A DNA stretch of 64,000 bases from Acanthococcus lagerstroemiae (lineage: Eukaryota; Arthropoda; Insecta; Hemiptera; Eriococcidae), in contig CM063113.1 of the NCBI GenBank assembly GCA_031841125.1, forward strand, positions 22,775,312 through 22,839,311, in the 5' to 3' direction. The translations under genes were made by a program, and so were the position numbers. Below are positions 35,701 to 45,224 of the stretch, piece after piece. The notes under the pieces were generated by a model. The model did no database searches, was not told the origin of the DNA, and saw only the letters and a program-made list of their open reading frames with translations. Each line of letters opens with the position of its first letter. Position 1 is the stretch's first letter.

Positions 35701-36800
35701 ACAACAGATACGGCCCCTGATACTTTCCAGCCGGTATCGTTTCACAGCATTCATCGATTTGGAAGATAACTAATTCTGCCAACTACGAGCCAGTTTAGCC
35801 AACTAACGAAAATTTTTGAAATTGATATAAAATCCTACGGCCGTTGGTGATACGGAAAAACGAAAGTGCGATTTAAACTCAATCTGCAGCAATCTGAACT
35901 TTGCTTACCTTCGTCCGAGTCACCGAGTTTCTTCGACTTGGTCAGATTAATAAAATGCTGTACAAGGTCCACCTCTGTCAGACCGTTTTCCTTCCTCAAT
36001 TTCAAACAGTTCCGCAACTGTTGTTCGTAAAACTCATCCGTTGGCTGATCGCTCACACTCATGCCCATGTAGCGTCCCAAATGACGCGATTCCAAAATCC
36101 ACTCGGCAATGTTCAACTTCAGAGCTTGTTCCGCCCTAGCGAGCATGTGTGAGGCTGCCTCCAGGAAAACAGAATTTGGATCTGGGACCGCGTTTGCGTT
36201 TATTTCGTACAGGCACGCGAACATCATGTCCACTATGTATCTTTGTGTGAAAGTGTTCATGTCCACAGTATTCATTTCGGTGACCAGTCCGGCTAAAGAA
36301 TCTCTGTGTTTCATGGCAGTTGTTAGCATCGCCTCGAACATTCTGTTCTTCAATTTACCGACAGTGAATGCAGGCTCGACTACCTTCCTGCTTGTCTTCC
36401 ATGATCGGCCGTTCAAATTGAACAGAAAATGGAAGAAATGATCGTCCAGCAACGGAGCCAGCGTGCGCCTATGGGAAAAATTTTCGAATTGTGTAGCCAG
36501 CACGTTCTTAGCCAATTGCGGGTCGCGAATCAGTAGTGTAGGTCTGTACAGATTGTAGTAACCGCAGTATTTGTGAGGCGACGTTTTCTCGTAAAGTTTT
36601 CTGAAGTACATGAAACGGGATTCGTTGAAGTACATCCACTTGAAGTCGGTGGTTGAGAAATTGAAACTGTGTCCAATGTAAGGCACACGTCTCCATCGCC
36701 AGTACGTCAGGAATTTCAGTAATTTAAGGCAATAATACGCGATCACTAAGGCAACTGAAAAATGAAGTAAAATTTGAAGTATGTCTTTGTATTCCTCCAT
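14588..36800 (-). CDS. Cytochrome P450, insect CYP3-clan (CYP6-like), four coding exons
   Basis: A heme-thiolate monooxygenase-type protein, expected on the ER membrane. The coding exons are 36,800-35,909, 15,403-15,170, 15,088-14,837 and 14,754-14,588. All introns are GT-AG, all junctions are phase 1, and the total is 1,545 nt, giving 514 residues, the usual P450 length. Residues about 8-32 form the membrane anchor. W134-x3-R138 is the C-helix heme-propionate motif, E376-T-F-R379 is the K-helix ExxR (its Glu codon is split by intron 2), P432-D-R-F435 is the PERF-type motif, and F451 to G460 is the heme loop with C458 as thiolate ligand. The I-helix is odd: the usual [AG]Gx[DE]T[TS] reads C-V-I-N-T-T (321-326), so the acid and glycine are absent. 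After the Cys, CIGEKLVKLLLE replaces the usual basic/Gln residues. The start at 36,800 has G at -3 and G at +4; an upstream in-frame ATG at 36,917 would put non-hydrophobic sequence before the anchor. Intron 1 is about 20.5 kb and holds the giant palindrome. No frameshift is seen, so the gene looks intact. CYP subfamily cannot be named here. Confidence 0.9.
14837..15088 (-). CDS. P450 coding exon 3 (ExxR, PERF, heme loop)
   Basis: Begins after acceptor TTTTCAG and ends at donor GCATAG|GTTAGC. It encodes TFRKYPTTPEISRICNK, a beta-sheet region with GMHYDPEFYPQPETF, PDRF, and the heme-binding PFSGGPRSCI. Intron 2 before it is only 81 bp and intron 3 after it is 82 bp, in sharp contrast with intron 1. 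Confidence 0.9.
15170..15403 (-). CDS. P450 coding exon 2 (I-helix to J-helix)
   Basis: Begins after acceptor ATTACAG and ends at donor CTTAG|GTAAAT. It encodes residues 299-375 plus the split codons at both ends: the DLQPDDLLFAML segment, the aberrant I-helix CVINTT, then ALYEIAYNSSVQRRLHEEID and YLKNVLL. The flanking residues align naturally with CYP3-clan proteins, so the unusual I-helix is not a frame error. Confidence 0.9.
15404..17770 (-). other. P450 intron 1, 3' part; no gene seen
   Basis: Intronic relative to the P450. Several short minus-strand open frames at 15,682-16,046 look weakly protein-like but overlap one another and carry no recognised domain. Bases 16,080-16,245 are a cryptic repeat of GTC/CTG-rich words (GTCAGTCTGTCTG and relatives). 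Bases 16,379-16,502 hold a direct repeat of about 60 bp sharing GACTTTCGGTCATGA-like and TTGGTCACCTTTCAAT. Confidence 0.5.
17771..17909. mobile_element. hAT-type MITE, 139 bp
   Basis: It starts CAGTGGCGTAGCCAAGG and ends TGGCTACGCCATAG, giving near-complementary termini. The flanking 8-bp duplication is TCTTCATG / TCTTTATG (one mismatch), at 17,763-17,770 and 17,910-17,917. The same CAGTGGCGTAGCC end is found on an element at 57,359. It lies inside P450 intron 1 and is non-coding. Confidence 0.8.
17918..20315. other. P450 intron 1, middle; no gene seen
   Basis: No supported gene. Bases 19,345-19,440 contain three diverged copies of a roughly 35-bp GC-rich unit (GCGAGCAxCACG, CCTTGTACCAGCC). 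Bases 19,440-19,590 are GC-rich with small inverted words (TGCAGACGAGTCTGCA, TCCGCGGA). Two overlapping plus-strand open frames there are products of this composition and not genes. Confidence 0.4.
20316..20556 (+). mobile_element. tRNA-derived SINE adjoining the giant palindrome
   Basis: A tRNA-like head with box A-like TGACTGAATGG (near 20,327-20,337) and box B GGATTCGAGTCCC (20,369-20,381), followed by a body continuing to the palindrome's left target duplication. It is a different SINE family from those at 14.1 and 49.4 kb. The giant element may have inserted into its body, with the continuation beginning at 35,506, but no third copy is present in the window to prove this. Confidence 0.6.
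20557..20562. repeat. Left target-site duplication TGTATG
   Basis: Six bases directly outside the left end of the palindrome, identical to and in the same orientation as 35,500-35,505. Direct orientation outside an inverted structure is what an insertion event leaves; a simple folded read would not produce it. Confidence 0.8.
20569..20624. promoter_or_regulatory. TATA-like and CRE-like words in the terminal repeat (mirrored at 35,438-35,493)
   Basis: TATAAAAAG lies 7 bases inside the end, and a full palindromic TGACGTCA (the CREB/ATF-type site) is at 20,617-20,624. The same words occur in mirror image at 35,485-35,493 and 35,438-35,445. Function is inferred from sequence only. Confidence 0.35.
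21340..21575. repeat. 138-bp tandem repeat, two units (left arm)
   Basis: Units contain GAGACAAGAGAGTCCCTCGT, GCGTCAACGATGGACCTCTC and a link near ATCAACCTATCAATCC. The left arm holds about two units; the mirror region has four. The period of 138 is divisible by three. Confidence 0.8.
22390..22676. repeat. ~290-bp internal direct duplication, copy 1 (left arm)
   Basis: Shares with 23,040-23,334 the words CTCAGACAA, TATTTAAAGTCTTAAATCT, AGCATGT and AACAGTCTCCCT, at roughly 85% similarity by eye. A downstream block (22,676-22,790, containing GAAGATCCATTTTCCTTCC) is likewise repeated at 23,453-23,560. Both are mirrored in the right arm (about 32,460-33,400). Confidence 0.75.
23040..23334. repeat. 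~290-bp internal direct duplication, copy 2 (left arm)
   Basis: Second copy of the unit at 22,390. Together the two show that each arm grew by internal duplication before or during palindrome formation. Confidence 0.75.
23335..25320. repeat. Three copies of a SINE-tail-like ~55-bp domain (left arm)
   Basis: Bases 23,335-23,390, 24,573-24,629 and 25,269-25,320 each match the tail of the SINEs at 14.1 and 49.4 kb: a 'CGAAAGGGTGxATTCxAG' core, then GAGCTCxGGTTGAGAG, then an AAAAGGAGG-like end. The same three occur mirrored in the right arm near 30,470-30,525, 31,165-31,220 and 32,402-32,458. Confidence 0.7.
27838..27955. other. Spacer at palindrome centre with two direct repeats
   Basis: The only clearly non-inverted part of the element, 118 bp. 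It contains two imperfect direct copies of a 40-46 bp unit starting ACCTCTG and ending TGAACCTAA (27,852-27,897 and 27,904-27,944). No gene or known signal is seen. Confidence 0.8.
34199..34725. repeat. 138-bp tandem repeat, four units (right arm)
   Basis: Mirror of the left-arm array but with two additional units, which accounts for the roughly 270-bp length difference between the arms. On the minus strand much of the array (34,199-34,576) stays open as a 46-residue repeat of the form SVNDGPLSVS ... INPELIFESN ... AIYQPETRESLVR. Whether it is ever translated is unknown. Units differ at several positions, so the array predates the most recent copying. Confidence 0.8.
35500..35505. repeat. Right target-site duplication TGTATG
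   Basis: Matches the left copy exactly and lies immediately after the last base of the right terminal repeat. Confidence 0.8.
35506..35834. other. P450 intron 1, 5' end; no gene seen
   Basis: Right flank of the giant element leading to the donor of exon 1. It may include the distal part of the interrupted SINE. A short plus-strand frame at 35,437-35,652 straddles the element boundary and is not a gene. Confidence 0.4.
35909..36800 (-). CDS. P450 coding exon 1 (residues 1-297 plus one base)
   Basis: Encodes the hydrophobic N-terminal anchor, the basic YWRWRRVPYIGH hinge (standing in for the usual proline-rich hinge), helices A-H and the C-helix WKTSR. It ends at donor GAAG|GTAAGC. The reading frame continues past the donor for about 25 codons, ending at 35,835; that is intron read-through, not protein. 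A possible non-coding 5' exon boundary (polypyrimidine then TTCTAG) lies upstream near 36,880-36,890. Confidence 0.9.
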
Positions 36801-36917
36801 GTCAGTGAGGTCTAGATTCGGATGGAAATGGAAGACACGAGAGTAGCCACTTGAGAACGATATTATTTTGCAATACCTAGAAAAGAATAAGTGTTTAAGA
36901 TTAAATTGAAATGACAA

Positions 36918-37250
36918 GGCGGACGACGGTCAGTAACCAGAGATTCGCAAAACAAATACGCCTGTAAATCATTAAACTCCCGTATACTTGAACTGTATCC
37001 CTGTATCCTGACAATGGACTCTAAACGAGCAGTAGCGCCTACCTGTTTTGAAATTTCTAAACGAAAATCTTCCGGGGAGACCCACCAACCCTTTATTCAT
37101 TGTATCCATACCACAAATGTGATTGTTTAGCTTTTATATTTTTTCTTAAGTTTTTCTGCACATTGCAAGCCCCCTCCCCTTTGCTACACCACCTACCCAC
37201 CATACAGTTTTCGATATTTACTGAAAACTTACTTATGATGGGCGTTACTG
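36918..37250. other. P450 upstream region; part of a dispersed repeat
   Basis: This should contain the P450 promoter, but no TATA box or initiator could be assigned with confidence. Bases 37,050-37,250 (TCTTCCGGGGAGACCCACC, then CCACAAAT and a C-rich stretch) resemble 38,400-38,580 and 47,580-47,760, so they belong to a dispersed repeat. Confidence 0.45.
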
Positions 37251-38310
37251 CAGCGATTTTCCACAAATCGGGCTAAATTCATGTTTTCCAATTATGTAGT
37301 TGAAAACTGTACGATTAAACATGCTCATTTTCAACCATCTTGAATTTAACAAATTTTGAGATTTCTTCATTCATAAGATTATTGTCATACGCCTTGAATC
37401 ATTTCTCAAAAATGTGACTACAATTTTCTAAGGAGCTTACTTAATTCTCGTAAACGGTACCTACTTTATTTTTTTATTTTAAAGAATAAAATTATGATTC
37501 CGAATTTGGTTCAGTTTTCATTTCTGTGAATTTTTTCCAAACATTTTTACTACAAAACCCTTTCAGTATTTTTTCCTCCTAGGTGACCATAATCTTCCAC
37601 AAATCTAACTCAAATTTGGTCAGCTGTTTAAAGACTCAAAATACTCAATCAGATTCAATACATCATTTTATTACATTATTCGGATTTCAAAAGTTTTTCC
37701 CTTCCAAATTCTTTTCTGAATTCATTGATGACTTTTCCAGAATGACGGCAATTTTCTACAAAGCAGGCGAAATTTTCATATTTGAGTTGTTTGAAAAAAT
37801 CTGATATAGAATTAATTTATGTTTTTAAATTTATTGAATTCGTTCGAATTTTGAGTTCTTCTCCCTCCATAATCGTTGTTATTTTTCAGAACTTTACGAC
37901 TATTTTCCATGAAACTTACGTGTACTGAAGTTTCGTAAACGAGTTTTTTGAAAATTTATGATCCCGAATCAAAATAACTTTCTAATTTTGTCATATGTTT
38001 ATTATAATAATAATAATAATTATTATTATTATTATTATGATTTTTTTTCGAAATATGTTTATCATAACTCCTTGATTATTTGTTTGGTATGTGACAACCA
38101 TTGCCCACAAATCTTGCTAAATTTTCGTACACGAGTTGAGGAATTATGTTCCAATTTCTAATTTTGTCAAATTCTTCAATTTTTGATTTTTGATTTTTTT
38201 TTCAATATTTTTATCAAAATCAATCAATTGATTTTTTTTTCATGTGAATTAGTTTTACACAAATCTTACTCAAATTACGTATGTGATTTGTTTGAAGACT
38301 CCCGATATTG
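37250..38310. repeat. Diverged long-period tandem repeat
   Basis: The phrase CCACAAATCTTxCTCAAATT, followed 25-30 bases later by GTTGTTTGAAGACT-like sequence, recurs in diverged form near 37,259, 37,597, 37,755, 37,910, 38,105 and 38,256, i.e. every 150-340 bases. An ATAATAATAAT/ATTATTATT microsatellite palindrome interrupts it at 38,004-38,040. Non-coding. Confidence 0.5.
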
Positions 38311-41300
38311 AATCAAGCTCAATATTCCATTTTCCAGAATATTAGTCAAATTTCGGTTTTTTTTATTTCTCTAAGCTTTTGTAATAACTTATTACAGATT
38401 TTCTTCCACCCAGCCTTTAATCTTTGCCTCCCCCACAAATATGATTTTTTCTACCTTTTACGCTTCTTTGTAATTTTCATGTACACTGCAAACGCCCGCC
38501 CCTCTCGATCACCACCCCACACCCACCCACCCCAAAGTTCTTGGCGGCTGCTGGAAATTCACCACTTGGTGGGCGCCATCGTAAGCGAGCCAAGAAAATT
38601 ATATAACAGAGCATGCTAAAGAACAAACAGACTCACGTCATTTAGCTTACTCTCATTTTGGACAGTACTAGGATTCTTGTTTCCGACTAATGTCGCTCAG
38701 AAAAGACTCAATGAGGCTATTGAAAACTTATCACAAAGTATGGTATGAAAATCCCCATCCATGTTGTTTTTTTTTTTTTTTTTAATTGAGAAGTTTGATC
38801 GATATGGGACAAACTGGCATCTTCAAAGACTGACTTCTAGTTCTTTCTGGGGTGAAAAATTTCTTCTGTCCCAAAAGGGCACCGGGAGTACCACTAACCT
38901 TGAAATTCTAAATGGAAATATCGAAATAGGGATCTTTTGGGTTGTTGAGTTTGAAAATGTAATCTAATTTTTGATTCGACTCCAATTTGGGCTCTGAATT
39001 TGACTTTTTTCTCTCTAAGAAGCCAGTTTTACTGAGCCGAAAAAATTGAGTAAGGTTTCAAAATGCGGGTTCTGTTACGTCGCTGAGTTCGAAGAATTTA
39101 ACAGATTTTTGATTCGACCTCAATTTGGTCCCCAAATTTAGTTTCCCCCTTCTATGGGACCCATTTGATATTCGGTATTTGTTCATTTAATGAAAATTGA
39201 ACATAGTAGAAATATACCTAATTTTATTTTATTTTTTCAATCCCCCCCCCCCCAGAAGGAATGAGTAAATGAGTAGATATGGTATTTTCTCACGTGCTTT
39301 GTGCTTTACCTTCAAAAGTGGAGAATGGTCGATCGGGTTCTCCTTCCGCAAAGAAGAAAATAACGAAGTTCTCAGAAAGATTGATAGAGAAGAGTTTTCT
39401 TGCCCCTAGGAAACAAACACGTGTTTTCTGCACTTCTAAATTCAATCATTTGTGTACTTCACAAAATTTCGCTCTATCGTGTAGTAAAAATTAGGATCGA
39501 AAACAAAATCCGTTTTCCGAAACCAAATGTTACAAGTTTTAAAGCGTATTATTTGAATTTTGGGGCTCGTATAGACTGCGATGAAATAAATTATTGAAAC
39601 ATATAGATGAAGGAGAAAATGTTCCTTTCCTCGAAGAAAATTATCTGAGCAGAACTATGGTTCTTTCTTCGAGAGAGAAGAAGAAATTCACCACTTCCCT
39701 TTTGGGATAAGAAGAATTTCGTTTTTTTCTTGACGATGGAAAAATAAACGGTTCCATTTTTTTGAAGAATGAGCAACTAAAACAAAAATAAGAAAAAAGT
39801 TTCTTCTTTTCTATCGTTTATGAATGAACTTTGTTCTTTTTTTAGAGGAGATACTCATCTGTACTATTTCCTAAACAACAAAAACTTAATCATTTTATTG
39901 CAGGAGGGCTAAATAAATTGTTTCATTTCTTGAAGAATGAAAAACACGTTCTTTCATTGAGAAAACGAAAAAAATTCAGATTTCTCCCTGAAGTAAGAAA
40001 TTTGTTTCACTTTTTAAAGAAAGAATATCGTTCCCTTTCATCCCTTTTGCGAACGAAATGAATATAATTTCTTTAACAGGTTCGAACATCATTCCCTGTA
40101 TTTCCTGAATGTAAAAGATTCTGTTTCTCTTTCTCACGAAGAAAACTAATTTCTTCTTCTATAAGGAAAGAGTGATCCTCCTCATTCTTCAATGAGAACT
40201 TCATTTTTTCCTATGGGGAAAAGAGAACTGATATTTTGCTCTGAAAAATGAGAAAAAAAATTAGGGTTTTTTAAAAATGAAATGAATAATTTTTCTTGCT
40301 AAATAAGAAAGAACTGCGCCTTTTCTCTATGAAAAAATAAATTAATAATTTTTTTTCGTGAGAAGAAATATTTTGTCCAACCTAGGTATGAAAATCCGGA
40401 TTTTGGAGGCTCGAATACTATATTTAAGTGAGTGAAAATTTATTTACCTCAGAACTATAACTTAGCATTGAAGATGCTCTCCAGTCTCGATCTGAATCAA
40501 CTTCCCAATAAAACAAATGATGGGATATCGTGACACTATAGGAATCCGGGCGCTTTTGTCCATTCTAATTTTAAAATTTAAATTTTAGGGACCAAAATGA
40601 GTTAGGATCAGAAAATGTGATTGATTCAATAGGAAATTAACGTCTCTCCTCCCACTAAAAAACTATTCTGATACGTAGATCAGTTTTCTAGTAAGGAAGA
40701 ACTGGCTACTTTAACGGAGAAAGTCAAATCTGGAGCACCCGTAAGAACAAAATCAAAAATCTGATTCAGTGTTCGAACTTAAAACCTAAAAAATTCCTAT
40801 TTCGATACTTTTTCTGTTTCAATTTAAAACTGTCGGTATAACGTCCCAACTCACTTTGAGGGTCACCCTGAAAAATGAACTAGATCTTCTATACCTTAGC
40901 CCTTGAAGATGCTCGTTCATCTCCTCTTGATCCGACTTTTCAAGGAGGAAAAAAAATTGTTGAGCTATACCCTATATAATCTTTGCATGTATAATAATGA
41001 ATGAAGTAAATAGAAGCTTGGATGTTCTAATTCAATTGGAAAATATATTACGTAGAAATGATTTCAAGCCAATGGTAATTGTTTTCTGTATTTACCTGAA
41101 AAGATAATGCGCTTCAGATAAGCTGCAGTGTTTTTTGAAAGTATTCACATCGACATATGATAAGCAGCACGAACTCAAATCTTCACCAAAAGATACATTG
41201 AAAATAAATACGTAAGTTTCCAAAATCAACCAAATGTTCTAGTCGTAACTGATGTTATAATATTGTTGAGACCCCCCCCCTTCTCCACACTTGATATTAT

Positions 41301-41906
41301 CCTATGGATATACCTATTTATCGTATTTATTGCAATATGTTCCATTAGTCAAGGTCAACTAATAAGAATTTCATAGAACACTACACAAAAGCACTTCATT
41401 AGCAGTTTTCGGCAACGGTCAGTGGAAAGAGAATATGTGTACATGAATTTGTTAATTAGAAGTTTTTCTAGTTTCATATTGTAGTTTTCTAATTGGAGCT
41501 CGATTTAGTATCTGCGGCGATCTTATCTCTGAGTTAATTGACCAAACCAAAACCGATGACGCCATGTATACTTAAGAGAATTTAGATAAAAATTGTCGTT
41601 TGTGTAAGAAGACCTTCTATCGATGTTTTCACCAACAAAGTCAACGTTTAGAACAGTATTTCTCAACATACCACAATCCTCGCCGAGATTTGTCGCAAAA
41701 TGCAGGACATTAAAAAAATCAATTATTTCACTCAAAATTTTTCTCGAAAATAAGGGGGAAAACGATATTGCTATTTTTGGATACTCCTTCACCAACAACC
41801 CAATATTTAAAATTTAACAAGCAATTGTTAGTTCACCGCATTTCAACTGAACACTTTTTGGTCTGCCTGAGGTACTGCGAGTGTTCTTTCTCCAGCGAGA
41901 GATGGG
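38311..41906. other. No gene seen; simple and cryptic repeats
   Basis: A T run lies near 38,764 and a C run near 39,242. Bases 39,600-40,380 alternate TTCTTTC and GAAGAA words in a very degenerate tandem pattern. An ordinary-looking AT-rich stretch follows. Open frames at 41,523-41,817 on both strands overlap and show no domain. Confidence 0.4.
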
Positions 41907-44151
41907 CAGGGGCGAAACTATAGGGGGTAGGGGGCGTTGAAACACAACCCAATAATTTGGCAGTCGGTAAATTTTGAAACTGATTTGGATTTTTCATTTT
42001 TTATGAATGTTTGTTTATTTATTTTTCAATTAAAAATATTTCGATGAAAAATCGGCAAATTTTTAATTTAAAAACAGAAATTGTCGAATTTTTAGTTTTC
42101 AAAAAATATTGTCGTCAAACTTTTCTTCTCCACCTGCCCAAACGGAAAGTCAAATTTTGTTTCTGAAAAAGGAGTACCCTGGACTTCTGTCAGAGACTGG
42201 TTAGTCAAAAGCCGAAGGTTTCAAGCCGAGTATCGAAAGTTATGCTGAAATGTGGAAGACATTTCGAAAATCTGAAAGTCGGTAGCAACGTTGAATTTCG
42301 AATTTCAATGACTATTCTGTTTTTACTAGATTCTCTGTTTGATATAGAGACTAAAATTGGAGAAAGTTGAACATTTTATTAAAATCTAAAAGTTGAAAGC
42401 AAAAGACTATTTTCCAATGTCACAAGCTGAATCCAACAGCTAATGTTCTATAGTTTAGTTGGTGAATACAGGAGGGAAATTTAGTCTGGAACAAAAGTGA
42501 AAACTCCATGTGTTTTTTCCATAAGAATGAAAGGGAGCTTCTGGCACGGATTTCCCTAATCCGATCGACCTAAAACTTTGTAGGTTTTTTTGATGTTTAG
42601 TTCTTGATTTTATTGGAACCAATTTAGGAGACGAATCAGAGGAAATTCAGAAAAAAAGATCACTAAGAGTAAAGAACGACCACCTTAACATGTAGAGGAA
42701 CTTGTGTGTTCCTCTCAAGTATTCTGAACATCCTTGCTCATGTGCGCAAATGTGAGTGCTTGGGGTATAAGGTTCCAATCTGCATTTGCAGGGACGAACC
42801 TATGGGGGGGGGGGGGGGTGAAACACGCCCAATAATTTGGCAGTCGGCAAATTTTCAAATTGGGGCCTTCGCCCCCAGTCCGCTTTGCGGCCCAACCCCC
42901 GCCGTCACTCGCTTCACTCGGGCCGACCTGCAGTATCCCCCCATAATCTAGCGCCATAGGCACGTACCTATGTTGCCTATATGTAAATACGGCCCTGGAC
43001 ATCATAGTAACTTAAGTATATCTTACCCTACATAAAAAATTTCCATGGAAATTATATGAAAACAACAAGGCGCTACACCATCCAGGAGCTCTCCCCACCA
43101 AGGATCCCCCCTGGAGTGAGCTACCCTCTGCCAATCCCCACCACAGTTGTCCTTCTCCATCACAGTCACTTTCCCCCACCATGCACCTCCTCGCCTATCG
43201 CGACGCCCATCCTCACCTTTGCCGTCCTCCTCCCTCCAGGAGCTTCCACCTCCACCGAGGAGCCCCTTCGGGGTAGGGTAACTCCAGTGAAACGTAAGAT
43301 TAAGGTACATGGGAGGCCACCAGGAATTTATCCCCACAGAGGGAGAGGAGGAGGTGGCTTTTACGGTTTAGTGTAAAGAGAGCCCTCCCCCACCACAATT
43401 CCTCGTTCTTCACCACGACCTTCCGCCCCCAAGTTCTCTCCTCCACCATGACCCCCCCCCAATTAAAGGTGGGCAACCACTGGAGAAATGTGCAATTAAG
43501 AGGCAGGGTAGGCAACCCGCAGTGGGTTTTTTCTCCCAGAGGCGGTGGCAGTGGTAAATTTTACTAAGCTCCCGCCTCCACCATGAACCCCCTCTCAAGG
43601 GTAGGCTTCTTTTGGAGAAATTAGCAACTAAGGGGCAGAGTAGGCAACCCGCAATGGTTTTCCTTTTCCCCCCGAGGCGGTGGCGGCGGCGGATTTTACT
43701 ATTTTAGTATCATGAACCCCCAATATACTCAATGTCAGTGTACGACGTCATTAGGGTCGGATTTAACATGCTCGCGCCTCTAGGCAGAATAAAAATTAGC
43801 GCCCCCTTAAATTTCTGTTCACCCCCTCATAAATTTTTGTTCATAAGAGTTGTCTCCAAAATCTAGCGCCCCCATAATCTACTCCTCCCCCAAGCTCCCT
43901 CCTCTACCATGAACTCCCTCCCACGGGTAGGCTACCCCTGGAGAAATGAGCAATTAAGGGGCAGAGTAGGCAACCCGCAGTGGGTTTTTTCCTCCCGGAA
44001 ATGGTGGTGGCGGCGGTGGATTTTACTTTTTTAGTACATAGAGAGAATTTTGTCGGAGAATTTTTAGTTTTCAAAAAAATATTTGTCGGTATATTTTCCT
44101 TCTGCCCCCCCCCCCCCCAACTGAAAGTCTGAAAGTCAAGTTTCGCCTCTG
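41907..44151. mobile_element. Composite hAT-like element with duplicated ends (copy 1)
   Basis: The outer ends are CAGGGGCGAAACT and AGTTTCGCCTCTG with flanking 8-bp duplications GAGATGGG / GTGATGGG (7 of 8). Inside, an end unit of about 230 bp (containing CCCAATAATTTGGCAGTCGG and TTTAGTTTTCAAAAAA) occurs twice in the same orientation, at 41,907-42,130 and, split, at about 42,788-42,860 plus 44,040-44,151, around a unique core of about 650 bp. The second unit is split by a nested insert at about 42,861-44,040. The same architecture exists in reverse orientation at 56,406-58,277. No transposase is visible. Confidence 0.7.
42861..44040 (-). mobile_element. Nested GC-rich insert, Helitron-like on minus strand
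   Basis: Read on the minus strand it ends in GC-rich hairpins with GAA loops (AAGCGAGTGACGGCGGGGG, then GGGGGCGAAGGCCCC), like the ends at 53,202 and 54,606. The body is C-rich on plus (G-rich on minus) with CTCCTCCCACC-type words, plus at least three diverged copies of a unit carrying GGAGAAATxxGCAATTAAG and GGCAACCCGCA. No CTAG follows the last hairpin here. It probably comprises more than one element. Open frames in it are compositional. Confidence 0.4.
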
Positions 44152-44159
44152 GTGATGGG

Positions 44160-45224
44160 CTGGGGATTCTGGGGACGTAGCATAAGATTTACGCACGCAG
44201 TGATGTTTGGCGACAATTATGAAGGGAAAATATCACGATATATTATCTTTAAGAGCTGCCAGATGATTCAAACTAAGTTCGCTTGTCAGTTCCCCGAGTG
44301 GTTCCTTCTAGCTCATATGTCAGAAGGGACATTGGTAGATTTTGCTTTCGCGCTCGCGATTTCCACGCACACTGGAAGTTTGTTCAAGAATCCCTTCAAC
44401 TTTTCGTTTGCTATCAGCACTTTTTCCTCGTCTTCCGCGCTGACTTTCATTCGGTCATCAAGTGGCTGAAAAAATCAGTCACATTTTTTAGAAACCATCT
44501 GAAGGCAGTACTGCTTGCAAATTTGAAAATGTCGGAAAAAAGTACGCCATGAACAGAAAACGGTTCAGAACCACTGCCGTTAAAGTATTAAGGAACCAGC
44601 GGATGACCCGAGAGAGCATCGATTCTTATTTCTGAACTGAACGCAATGGTTGACCCCGATGACCCACCACCACCTGCAGTCATTATCGAATAAAAATATA
44701 TTTATATGACAGGCAGATTATGGACAAGTGAAGTGCACGTGTCGTGATAAAACTAATCAAAAAGTTATTTACATTCCGATTTATTAACAGAGCGAAGAGA
44801 TGGAAATAACCGTGTAAATATGATGCTTCTGATCTCACCGGAGCAAAGACAGACTAAAAGCAAAATTTCTATCGGGTAAGTAAATTTAGCAACTATTCTA
44901 GTTTAAATTACAAAGGACAAATCAAAAAATTGAAGAGAACCACAGTAGCTCATGAGGCATTCTCCGAGTATGCACCTTAACAGAGCCAATAAGTTGACAG
45001 AAAAAAAAAACTGACCGCTTTACTACACAACCCAACAGCCAAAAATTCTCCGGTTTAGCAATAGTTGATTCTAGAAGTATTTTGAACTATGAATTCAATG
45101 CCGAGCTTAATTTTTCGCAAAGGGCTCGATTTATTTCAAATAGAATAAAAAATGTGTTAAAGTGATTTCTAGTATTGATTGTTACTAGTAGAACGCGCTA
45201 GTTGATTTCAGTTTTAGTGATTAC
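44160..45224. other. No gene seen
   Basis: Overlapping plus-strand frames at 44,152-44,552 have no recognised domain and disagree with each other. I see no bounded element. Confidence 0.4.

Noticed and set aside
35901..36441. Plus-strand open frames opposite P450 exon 1
   Set aside because: Antisense shadows of a well-supported coding exon.
41907..44151. LTR retrotransposon or TRIM with two direct terminal repeats
   Set aside because: The end units have CAGGGGCG-type inverted tips and 8-bp duplications typical of hAT, with no TG...CA ends, primer-binding site or polypurine tract seen.
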